46,761 nt of DNA, taken from Candidatus Cloacimonadota bacterium (GTDB taxonomy: Bacteria; Cloacimonadota; Cloacimonadia; Cloacimonadales; WRIO01). The notes under the pieces were generated by a model that saw only the letters and a program-made list of their open reading frames with translations, was not told where the DNA came from and ran no database searches. The DNA is taken from contig JAKPKU010000209.1 in the NCBI GenBank assembly GCA_029553545.1, positions 1 to 46,761 of the forward strand, in the 5' to 3' direction. Positions 1 through 8,577 of the stretch are shown here, in pieces (position 1 is the stretch's first letter; the number at the start of each line of letters is the position of its first letter). A program made the position numbers and the translations under genes.

Positions 1-33
1 GTCTATTTCTGAATCGATAAAGCTACCTGACAT
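1..33 (-). CDS. 5' end of an unidentified gene (partial)
   Basis: Only the first 11 codons lie inside the window, reading MSGSFIDSEID. The ATG at 31-33 is preceded by a good ribosome binding site (AGAGGTG, about 4 bases upstream) and by a promoter with consensus -35 and -10 boxes at 65-92. The gene is therefore probably real and starts its own transcript. Eleven residues are too few for any functional call. Confidence 0.6.
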   Translation of the reverse strand, partial: MSGSFIDSEID

Positions 34-64
34 TGAACACCTCTTTTATTCTTTAATTAATGCC

Positions 65-92
65 ATTATATAATACCCTATATTATTGTCAA
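65..92 (-). promoter_or_regulatory. Sigma-70 type promoter of the partial gene
   Basis: On the minus strand TTGACA (87-92) and TATAAT (65-70) are separated by 16 bases and lie about 32 bases upstream of the ATG at 31-33. Both hexamers match the consensus exactly. Confidence 0.7.
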
Positions 93-197
93 GTAATATT
101 TTAACTATATTTTTTGTCTGCTTTCTAATTCAAAGCTCTCAAAATTCTTTGTTCATTCTTGTATATGACTATTTATCAGCTATATGTCAATATGATT

Positions 198-269
198 CCC
201 TTTACATTCCCCTTGCTATCTTGGAGAATGAACGGTGGTCTTATAGGAATCTAAAGAGAATGTAAAGGA
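198..269. repeat. Short dispersed repeat with inverted ends (copy 1)
   Basis: The ends read CCTTTACATTC and GAATGTAAAGG, a near-perfect terminal inverted repeat. The interior contains TTCTCCAAGATAGCAAGGGG on the minus strand, which recurs with one mismatch at 15477-15496 on the plus strand. The shared stretch also contains CATTCTCTTTA and CTATAAG in the same order. This copy has 11 extra bases between CTATAAG and TTCTCC. The size and ends suggest a miniature non-autonomous element or a repeated structured RNA. It lies just beyond the terminator of the ABC operon. The rest of 34-275 shows nothing else I can support apart from the promoter. Confidence 0.6.
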
Positions 270-275
270 GATTTT

Positions 276-314
276 AGAGAAAAAAAACGAGCTTAAATAA
301 TTAAGCTCGTTTTA
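276..314 (-). terminator. Rho-independent terminator of the ABC exporter operon
   Basis: On the minus strand, a 13-bp stem (AAAACGAGCTTAA / TTAAGCTCGTTTT, 284-313) with a 4-base loop is followed by a run of T. It begins only about 8 bases after the stop codon at 321-323. Confidence 0.85.
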
Positions 315-320
315 AAAATA

Positions 321-2453
321 TTAGGTATATTGCAATCGATAGAGATCGTAATACAAGCCTTCTTTTTGTAGCAATTCTTGGTGTGAGCCTTCTTCAACGA
401 TTTCGCCTTTATGCAATACCAAAATCCTGTCCACGTGTTGAACGGTTGATAAACGATGGGCGATAATCATAGATGTGCGATTCTCCATTAATTTCTGTAA
501 TGCATCCTGAATAAGCATCTCTGTTTCTGTATCGATATTTGCTGTAGCCTCATCAAGAATAAAGATTGAAGGATTGTATGCAAGCACGCGTGCAAAGGAA
601 ATGAGCTGTCTTTGCCCAACCGACAAAGTGGAGCCTCTCTCCATCACAGGCTCATCAAAGCCATTTTCCATCTTTTCAATAAAGGGCATGACATTGACAT
701 ATTTACTTATTCTTTCCAAGTCTGCTTCTGATAAATCAGGATTATTTAAAGCTATATTGTCTCTAATTGTACCAGAAAAGAGGAAGACATCTTGCTGAAC
801 CATGCCGATTCTTGACCTTAAGTCTCCAAGTCTAAAACTCTCTAATGGCTTATTATCTATAAGTATCTCGCCTTTCTGATAGGGGTACATGCCAAGTATC
901 AGATTGACAATTGAGGTTTTACCTGAGCCAGTATGCCCGACAAGAGCGATTTTCTCTCCAGCTTTTACTTTAAATGAAACATTCTTTAAAACAAAATCTT
1001 CATCTTTATAATCTGCCTCATTTTCTTTTAGTGTATAAGATAAAGATAAGTTTTTGAACTCAATATCGCCTTTAATATCGTCGATTGCAAGCTCATTTTC
1101 ACGATAATCTGCTTGCTCATTGTCCATTAAGTCGAAAATTCTTTCAGCACCAGCCATTGCACCTTGCAAGATATTAAACTTTTCTGAGAACTCACTTATA
1201 GGCGCATAAAGCCTCTCAATATAGGTTACAAAAGCCATGAAAGCACCGATTGTGAGAGCATTTTGCAATATCTGACCACCAGCATACCAAAGCATAATTG
1301 CCACAGCTATTTGGCTACTGACTCTAATGGTTGGTCTAAACATAGCAAAGAGTTTTAATTGACGCATAGATTCAAGAAAATATGATTGATTGATCTCTTC
1401 AAACTGCCCTCTTTTGCTATGTGATTGATTGAATAATTGGATAATTTTCATACCTGAAATATGCTCAGAGAGCATTGAGTTGACGGCAGCAAGTCTTTTT
1501 CTCACTTCACGATAAGTGACACGTGTTTTATCTTTAAAAACCTTTATCAATAGAATAACAAATGGCAGCAAAATAAAGCTGATTAAAGCGAGTTCCCAAT
1601 TGATAATTAACATAATTACGATGATAGCGGCGATCATAGCCACATTTTGGATAATAGTTAAGACGCCATCACTGAGCATTTCATCGATAGCCCGCACGTC
1701 GTTGGTGGCACGTGTAACCAAGCGACCAACAGGGTTCTTATCAAAAAATGACACGGGTAATCTTTGGATATGATTGAAAAGCTGAGAGCGTAAATCATTA
1801 GTTGCCTTTTGCGAAAAAGTGGTTGTAATAACTAATTGAAAGAATTGTATAACTGATTTGATGATAGTAAATAACAGAAAAGCTATACCATACCAAATGA
1901 TTATTTTGAGAGAGTCTTTTCGAACAATAATCTTTTCTTTGATATCCAGCTTCGATAAAACATTAGAAGGGACAGCTAAGCTACCGTCTTGCATGTTAAC
2001 AATATCAGTTTCATAAGGTTGTAATATGGCATTAATCTCGTCATTAGCCTTAATAAACACATATTTATCTGCACTTATAAGGTCTTTTTGGTTATAATAT
2101 GCCATATCTTCTTTAGAAATATATTTACTATTCTTGGTCGTTACAATAATATAATTCATTTCGGACACTTGGAATCTTTTGAACCTACCTTCTTTATGCA
2201 CTGATTCAAAATGAGCATAGTCTGTGCCCTCAAGTTTTAATAATCTTTTGTCAGACATAATGTGATTATCCACGGCGCTTTTAGTCAAGAGAGGCATTAA
2301 TAGTTCAAAACCTGCAGTGGCAGCGAGTAATAGCATCGCTACTACTACCCATTTGAGATAAGGTTTTAAATAACTTAATAGTCTGCTATATAGTTTTTTA
2401 TCATATATTTTGCCAAGAATTTCATCTGCTTGCATTTCAAAATGTTGACTCAT
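321..2453 (-). CDS. ABC exporter half-transporter with extracytoplasmic insertion (BmrD/YheH-like)
   Basis: This is a fused permease/ATPase half-transporter of 710 residues, longer than the usual 580. A soluble insertion of about 115 residues (roughly 66-180) lies between the first and second membrane helices, as in the BmrD/YheH subunit of the Bacillus BmrCD drug exporter. The nucleotide-binding domain has Walker A GHTGSGKT (507-514), Walker B with catalytic Glu (ILDEAT, E636) and the H-loop AHRLS. Its signature is LSVGQ (611-615) instead of LSGGQ. The partner gene upstream has a canonical signature but Asp for the catalytic Glu, so one composite ATP site is consensus and one degenerate. The start overlaps the partner's stop (ATGA), implying translational coupling. 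Multidrug or lipid export is likely; the substrate is not readable. Confidence 0.9.
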   Translation of the reverse strand: MSQHFEMQADEILGKIYDKKLYSRLLSYLKPYLKWVVVAMLLLAATAGFELLMPLLTKSAVDNHIMSDKRLLKLEGTDYAHFESVHKEGRFKRFQVSEMNYIIVTTKNSKYISKEDMAYYNQKDLISADKYVFIKANDEINAILQPYETDIVNMQDGSLAVPSNVLSKLDIKEKIIVRKDSLKIIIWYGIAFLLFTIIKSVIQFFQLVITTTFSQKATNDLRSQLFNHIQRLPVSFFDKNPVGRLVTRATNDVRAIDEMLSDGVLTIIQNVAMIAAIIVIMLIINWELALISFILLPFVILLIKVFKDKTRVTYREVRKRLAAVNSMLSEHISGMKIIQLFNQSHSKRGQFEEINQSYFLESMRQLKLFAMFRPTIRVSSQIAVAIMLWYAGGQILQNALTIGAFMAFVTYIERLYAPISEFSEKFNILQGAMAGAERIFDLMDNEQADYRENELAIDDIKGDIEFKNLSLSYTLKENEADYKDEDFVLKNVSFKVKAGEKIALVGHTGSGKTSIVNLILGMYPYQKGEILIDNKPLESFRLGDLRSRIGMVQQDVFLFSGTIRDNIALNNPDLSEADLERISKYVNVMPFIEKMENGFDEPVMERGSTLSVGQRQLISFARVLAYNPSIFILDEATANIDTETEMLIQDALQKLMENRTSMIIAHRLSTVQHVDRILVLHKGEIVEEGSHQELLQKEGLYYDLYRLQYT

Positions 2454-4201
2454 TCTTTACCCTCTAATCTTTCTTGGATTTTTTGCTTTTCATATAAGTC
2501 ATGATAAGCGCCATTTAAAGCTAATAACTCATCATGTGAGCCCGACTCAACAATGGTTTGCTTTTGCAATACCAATATCTTGTCAGCTTGATGCAATGCA
2601 GATATACGATGCGCAATAATAATCGTGGTCTTGCCAGAGCGCACATTGATCAAGTGATTCAAGATTTGATTTTCTGTCTTTGTATCGACAGCAGATAATG
2701 CATCGTCAAGAATCAATATTTCGGGATCTGTAACGAGAGAACGAGCAATAGCCACACGCTGTTTTTGTCCACCAGAAAGCGTCACGCCACGTTCGCCGAC
2801 AATAGTATCAAAGCCTTGATTAAACTCCAGTATTTCATCATAAATAGCGGCATATTTGGCAGCATTATGTATCTCTTCGAGAGATGCATTTGGTTTGCCC
2901 AAGGCGATATTATTAGCTATTGTATCAGAAAAGAGAAAAACATCTTGTGGAACCATGACAATAGACTTTCTGAGCAATTCTAAAGGTATATTGTAAATCT
3001 CTTGACCATCGATAAATATAGCACCTTTGGGCGGGTTATACACTCTGACAAGCAAGTCAACAATAGAGCTTTTACCGCTGGCAGTACGCCCGCAAATAGC
3101 TAAAGTCTTGCCCTTTTCTATCTCAAAATTTATATCTCTGAGAATAATAGGACCCTTTTCATTATACTGAAAATTAAGCCCTTTAACTTCAATACTACCA
3201 GCTAATTCTTTTAATGAAAAGTCTGCCGTTTCTTCATCATATATCTCAGGTTGTGTTTCCCAAATCTCATTTAAACGGTTTAAAGATGCAGTACCTCTTT
3301 GATACATGCTCACAATAAAACCTGTCGCTATCATGGGCCAAACAAGCATACCGAGATAAGAGAAGAAAGCAATAAACTCACCAATTGTTATCTCGCCTTT
3401 AATCGCTGCATGACCACCAAGAATCAGCACTAAAACCATAGAAAAGCTGATTATCAAGTCGATCATTGGATGAAACACACCTGAGACTTTTGCAGCAGTG
3501 ATATTTGCTTTAACATACTGTTTTGAAAAGCTTTCCATCTTGTCTAGTTCAGGTTTTTCTTGTGCAAATGCTTTAATAACTCTCACGCCAGAAATACTCT
3601 CTTGAATCATTCCGCTCAATTTGGCAAATGTTTCTTGTACACGATGAAAACTCTTGCGTAAAAGAGGACCCACAAAGACCATAATGATAGTGATTAATGG
3701 CAATGGAATAACTGCATAGAGTGTCAATTTGAGATTGATTGTTGCCATAAACACGAAAGAAGCAGTTGCCATCAGAATTATGTCGGCACCAGCAATAAAA
3801 CCCATGCCGAAGAGCATTCTCACTGCATTTAGGTCATTAGTTGCCAATGCCATTAAGTCTCCAATTTTTGACTTATTGAAAAAATTACGAGACAAAAGTA
3901 GCAGATGATCGTAGTATTTTTGTCTTAACCCTCGTTCAATTACCCATGAGTTTCCGACGATAAGCATACGCCAGATGTATCTCATTACGACCATACCCGC
4001 TGCTAAAGCCACGATAATCAATGATGATTTGAGTATGTCTGATTGAGTATAGCCCTCTAAACCTATGCTATCAATCGTTTTTTGGATAACCTTTGGGATA
4101 ATCACCTGCAAACCATCAACAATAACTAAAACGAATAAACCAACAGATATTTGTTTCCAGCTACTTTTCAAGTAAGGAATTACCGCATCAAATGTACGCA
4201 T
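2450..4201 (-). CDS. ABC exporter half-transporter with degenerate catalytic site (BmrC/YheI-like)
   Basis: A 583-residue ABC half-transporter with six predicted membrane helices in the first 300 residues, then an ATPase domain. Walker A is GRTASGKSS (371-379), the Q-loop VPQD (417-420), the signature LSGGQ (475-479) and the H-loop AHRIS. Walker B reads ILDDAL, so the catalytic Glu is Asp at 500. That substitution is the hallmark of the degenerate-site subunit of heterodimeric exporters (BmrC, TM287). It complements the LSVGQ signature of the downstream partner. The ATG has a strong AAAGGAGA site, and a promoter lies at 4274-4301, so this is the first gene of a two-gene operon ending at the terminator at 276-314. 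Confidence 0.9.
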   Translation of the reverse strand: MRTFDAVIPYLKSSWKQISVGLFVLVIVDGLQVIIPKVIQKTIDSIGLEGYTQSDILKSSLIIVALAAGMVVMRYIWRMLIVGNSWVIERGLRQKYYDHLLLLSRNFFNKSKIGDLMALATNDLNAVRMLFGMGFIAGADIILMATASFVFMATINLKLTLYAVIPLPLITIIMVFVGPLLRKSFHRVQETFAKLSGMIQESISGVRVIKAFAQEKPELDKMESFSKQYVKANITAAKVSGVFHPMIDLIISFSMVLVLILGGHAAIKGEITIGEFIAFFSYLGMLVWPMIATGFIVSMYQRGTASLNRLNEIWETQPEIYDEETADFSLKELAGSIEVKGLNFQYNEKGPIILRDINFEIEKGKTLAICGRTASGKSSIVDLLVRVYNPPKGAIFIDGQEIYNIPLELLRKSIVMVPQDVFLFSDTIANNIALGKPNASLEEIHNAAKYAAIYDEILEFNQGFDTIVGERGVTLSGGQKQRVAIARSLVTDPEILILDDALSAVDTKTENQILNHLINVRSGKTTIIIAHRISALHQADKILVLQKQTIVESGSHDELLALNGAYHDLYEKQKIQERLEGKE

Positions 4202-4273
4202 GATTCTCCTTTATTATTCTTTTTTTTAAATATATACAATGCAAAACTTATGCCACACTATTTTCACTTGTAT

Positions 4274-4301
4274 TAAATATATATGAGGCTTATTTTGTCA
4301 A
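4274..4301 (-). promoter_or_regulatory. Promoter of the ABC exporter operon, at the edge of a repeat
   Basis: Minus-strand TTGACA (4296-4301) and TATTTA (4274-4279) have a 16-base spacer, about 73 bases upstream of the ATG. The -35 box sits just beyond the right-hand edge of dispersed repeat copy A and is followed by AAATAA. The same TTGACAAAATAA string occurs at the same side of copy B at 37193-37204. Confidence 0.55.
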
Positions 4302-4317
4302 ATGATTTATTCTGAAG

Positions 4318-4593
4318 ATATTGATTAATGTATAAATCAGGTTTACAGACTTGAATAATACTGAAAGCTGAGATTGAGAGATGAAGTGCAATTGAGCTGA
4401 GCCAACTAAGAATAGTTATTGGTAGAAAAAAAAATCATCTCTAAACCCGCTCGTAGTAGGCATCTGGTGATTTAGGTGAAAATAGTTTTTGAAAAACTCC
4501 ACTTTGTCCTGCCAATATATATAGAGGGTGTTGTTTTTTTTATGATTAAGCTTTATTCTTTTATAATTTATTTTGGGCACTGTGCAAATAGCC
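4318..4593 (-). repeat. Dispersed intergenic repeat, copy A (about 276 bp)
   Basis: Read on the minus strand, this begins near AGGCTATTTGCACAGTGCCC and runs through AACAACACCCTCTAT, GATGCCTACTACGAGCGGGT, TTAGAG and CAAGTCTGTAAACCTGA to ATTAATCAATATC. The same blocks occur in the same order at 36858-37167 (B) and, in part, at 44619-45021 (D) and 39005-39121 (C). The ends have an imperfect inverted similarity (GGCTGTTG..CATAATAAA in B/D against GGTGTTGATTAATGCATAATTTA from C). It fills most of the 466-base gap between the ABC operon and groEL. A small open frame through it is similar in three copies (HFV.PIYIEGVV) but lacks a consistent start codon. Confidence 0.75.
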
Positions 4594-4615
4594 TCATTCT
4601 GTTTTATTTTAACAA

Positions 4616-4646
4616 AAACAAAAAAGCACAGGACAAGCCTGTGCTT
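4616..4646 (-). terminator. Rho-independent terminator of groEL
   Basis: On the minus strand, AAAGCACAGG / CCTGTGCTTT form a 10-bp stem with a 5-base loop followed by TTTTTG. It starts about 22 bases after the groEL stop codon at 4668-4670. Confidence 0.85.
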
Positions 4647-4667
4647 TATATTTATCTAAAGGGTTAA

Positions 4668-6302
<1,635 letters not shown>

Positions 6303-6335
6303 TTAAATATCCTCCATTATTATTTATTCTTTAAT

Positions 6336-6362
6336 TTAGCAATTAACATTACTGAGTGCTAA
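6336..6362 (-). promoter_or_regulatory. CIRCE-like HrcA operator
   Basis: The 27-base element has the right arm GAGTGCTAA matching the CIRCE consensus exactly. The left arm is TTAGCAATT against consensus TTAGCACTC, and the spacer is exactly 9 bases. It lies 34 bases upstream of the groEL ATG, and the predicted transcription start falls inside it. The arms are asymmetric, so HrcA binding may be weaker than normal. Confidence 0.8.
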
Positions 6363-6388
6363 TTATAATATAATACAAAAACTGTCAA
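6362..6388 (-). promoter_or_regulatory. groEL promoter
   Basis: Minus-strand TTGACA (6383-6388) and TATAAT (6362-6367) are both exact consensus hexamers, with a rather short 15-base spacer. The -10 box touches the CIRCE element, the usual arrangement for repression. Confidence 0.65.
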
Positions 6389-6444
6389 ATGAAAAATTCT
6401 TTTTTTGACTTTTTTCTTTTTTATCTAAAAAACAGTGATATCGC

Positions 6445-7584
6445 TTATAAAAATAGCTTTGCAACTAAGGATTTTTTGATACTGACTGCGTGTATTGGGC
6501 AAAGCTCGTGGCAACACATACATTTTATACATTTTGCTTTGTCCAGAACAGGCTTTTGGTCATCCTTATCAAGTCTCAACGCTTTAACTGGGCAGCTTTG
6601 CACACAAACGCCGCATCTAATACAAGCATCACCAAAGCTTGGATAGTAATCAAAAAAGCGGTTAAAGAACTTTTTAAGAGCTGCTGGAAGCGAATCAAGA
6701 AAACGTTTTCTAAAGATAACTTCTTTGATTGCAACGTCAGTCAGAATCTCGTCTTTGAATGCTTCCTCTATCTGGATATCTTCAATCTTCAAGTCTAAGC
6801 TATTTAAGAGATGCTTTATATATTCGATCTGCTCGATTTTAAAGCCCATCATTCTGCTGGCAGCATAGTCATTTACAGGAGCTATTTCTGAGATAAAAAG
6901 TCGATTAAATGCGCGTGGTTTACCTGCAGAAGGTCCTTCGCCTTCCATGCCCACGATGCCATCCAAAACGTTAAATAGAACTTTGTCTTTGATGTGCAGA
7001 TAAACATTGGTAATAACCTGCGCAAAGTCTTTTGGTTGAGGGAATTGACGGTGCAACTCTGATTTATAAAGACCAGGGATCAAGCCATAGAAGTTTTTTA
7101 CACAGCCTGTATAAAGCATTAGACTATGAGTTTTCATTTTAGCGAGATTAATGATGCCATCGACTTCGTATATCAGCTTTTCAAAGTGGTATTCAGTGCC
7201 ATTTATTTGTTTTGTGATAATGCCGTTTTTACCAAAGTTGACAAGCTCTACTTTATGTCTTTTACATACTTCACCAAATCCAGTTGCTTTCCAGACAGAT
7301 TCAGCGGTAACAATACCGCCAGGGCTATCACCCACGACAACTTTTTTATCAAGTTCTTTCAAATAGATAATCATTGCCTCGAGAATAGCGGGATGAGTTG
7401 TCACAGCCTTATTAGGGTGATGTGCACCGAGCATATTTGGTTTTAAAAGAATGTATTGTGTCTTTTCTAACTTCGTTTTAAAGGGTTCGAGCTCGAATAT
7501 TTCTCTATAATACTCGAGAATTTGCTCGACATTATACTCATTAATAGCTTTTATATATACTTTAGAATTTATAGGGGTATTCAT
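6445..7584 (-). CDS. DUF362 domain protein with C-terminal 2x[4Fe-4S] ferredoxin domain
   Basis: The N-terminal 280 residues match the DUF362 type, with QYILLKPNMLG, the following HPNKAVTTHP and VVGDSPGG. The C-terminus has two CxxCxxCxxxCP clusters (CIRCGVCVQSCP near 318 and CIKCMCCHELCP near 349), the pattern of a bacterial-type dicluster ferredoxin. It is presumably a cytoplasmic iron-sulfur electron-transfer protein; the biological role of DUF362 proteins is not settled. The start overlaps the mtnA reading frame by 23 bases, so it is probably the last gene of the long rho-mutS run. Confidence 0.85.
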   Translation of the reverse strand: MNTPINSKVYIKAINEYNVEQILEYYREIFELEPFKTKLEKTQYILLKPNMLGAHHPNKAVTTHPAILEAMIIYLKELDKKVVVGDSPGGIVTAESVWKATGFGEVCKRHKVELVNFGKNGIITKQINGTEYHFEKLIYEVDGIINLAKMKTHSLMLYTGCVKNFYGLIPGLYKSELHRQFPQPKDFAQVITNVYLHIKDKVLFNVLDGIVGMEGEGPSAGKPRAFNRLFISEIAPVNDYAASRMMGFKIEQIEYIKHLLNSLDLKIEDIQIEEAFKDEILTDVAIKEVIFRKRFLDSLPAALKKFFNRFFDYYPSFGDACIRCGVCVQSCPVKALRLDKDDQKPVLDKAKCIKCMCCHELCPIHAVSIKKSLVAKLFL

Positions 7585-8563
7585 AGACTTTTTTCTCAGT
7601 AATTATTGCCTTGATAAGATGTGCAGGGCTCACATCGAAGGCTGGATTGAAGACATCGCATTCTACAGGCGCAGTTTGTTGCCCTCCAAACTGTCTAACT
7701 TCTGCTTTATTTCTCTCTTCGATTTTGATCAAAGAGCCATTATCTAATTCTCTATCAATTGTACTTTCAGGTGCCGCTATATAAAAGGGGATCTTGAAAT
7801 AGTCTGCCAGAATAGCGAGGTTCATTGTACCAATCTTATTGGCGGTATCTCCATTTTTACATATCCTGTCAGCGCCTGCGATAATGCAATCTATCTTATG
7901 CTCTTTGATAGTGTGAGCCGCCATATTATCACTTATCAAAACTGCAGGTATGCCCATCTTTTGTAGTTCCCACATCGTCAATCTTGCGCCTTGTAAAAGC
8001 GGTCGTGTTTCATCGGCATAGACTTTTATTTGTCTTTCCTCAGCAATTCTGCCAATCACGCCCAAAGCTGTACCAAAGCCATAAGTAGCGAGAGCGCCTG
8101 TATTGCAATGAGTCAAAAAGCGTGTGTACTCTTTTGGTATATAGTCAAAGCCGTTCTGTGCCATAGCCTTGCTTGAATCATACTCATAATGAAAAAGTGA
8201 ATCGAGGTACTCATAAATAGCAAAGACAAGTTCTTCTTCTTTTGTCTTGGCAATGATCTCTTTTACCCCATTTAAGGCATGAAAGAGATTGACCGCGGTA
8301 GGTCGCGAGAGCTCAATTTCAGCTATTGCTTGGAGTAGCTTTTCTTTAAAATTACTATCTTTTTCAAACTCCATACTTGCCAACCAAGCCGCACCAGCTG
8401 CAGCCAGTCCTATAGCGGGTGCGCCCCTTATTCTAAGCGCTTTAATTGCCTCTATCATCTGTCTATAGTCTTTTATTTCAATACGTTTTTCTTGTAAAGG
8501 TAAAAGCGTTTGATCAATTATCATCATTGCAGTTTTTGATCTTAAAATACTGTAAATCTTCAT
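7562..8563 (-). CDS. mtnA: S-methyl-5-thioribose-1-phosphate isomerase family (aIF2B-like)
   Basis: 333 residues with the family motifs RGAPAIGLAAA, RPTAVNLFHAL, THCNTGALATYGFGTALGV (with the catalytic Cys), YADETRPLLQGARLT and GADRICKNGDTANKIGT (with the catalytic Asp). The end, DVFNPAFDVSPAHLI, is also typical. The family converts methylthioribose-1-phosphate to the ribulose form in methionine salvage. Some members act on ribose-1,5-bisphosphate or 5-deoxyribose-1-phosphate, and no other salvage gene is nearby to decide. The ATG has GGAGAAGTAG just upstream and lies 14 bases after mutS. Confidence 0.9.
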   Translation of the reverse strand: MKIYSILRSKTAMMIIDQTLLPLQEKRIEIKDYRQMIEAIKALRIRGAPAIGLAAAGAAWLASMEFEKDSNFKEKLLQAIAEIELSRPTAVNLFHALNGVKEIIAKTKEEELVFAIYEYLDSLFHYEYDSSKAMAQNGFDYIPKEYTRFLTHCNTGALATYGFGTALGVIGRIAEERQIKVYADETRPLLQGARLTMWELQKMGIPAVLISDNMAAHTIKEHKIDCIIAGADRICKNGDTANKIGTMNLAILADYFKIPFYIAAPESTIDRELDNGSLIKIEERNKAEVRQFGGQQTAPVECDVFNPAFDVSPAHLIKAIITEKKVYEYPYKF

Positions 8564-8577
8564 CTACTTCTCCAATA

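Noticed and set aside
4476-4667. Open frames through the dispersed repeat with shared HFV.PIYIEGVV (also 44538-44738)
   Set aside because: Similarity follows the DNA repeat; the start codon differs among copies (GTG, ATG, TTG) and the downstream residues diverge. A small protein is not excluded but not supported.
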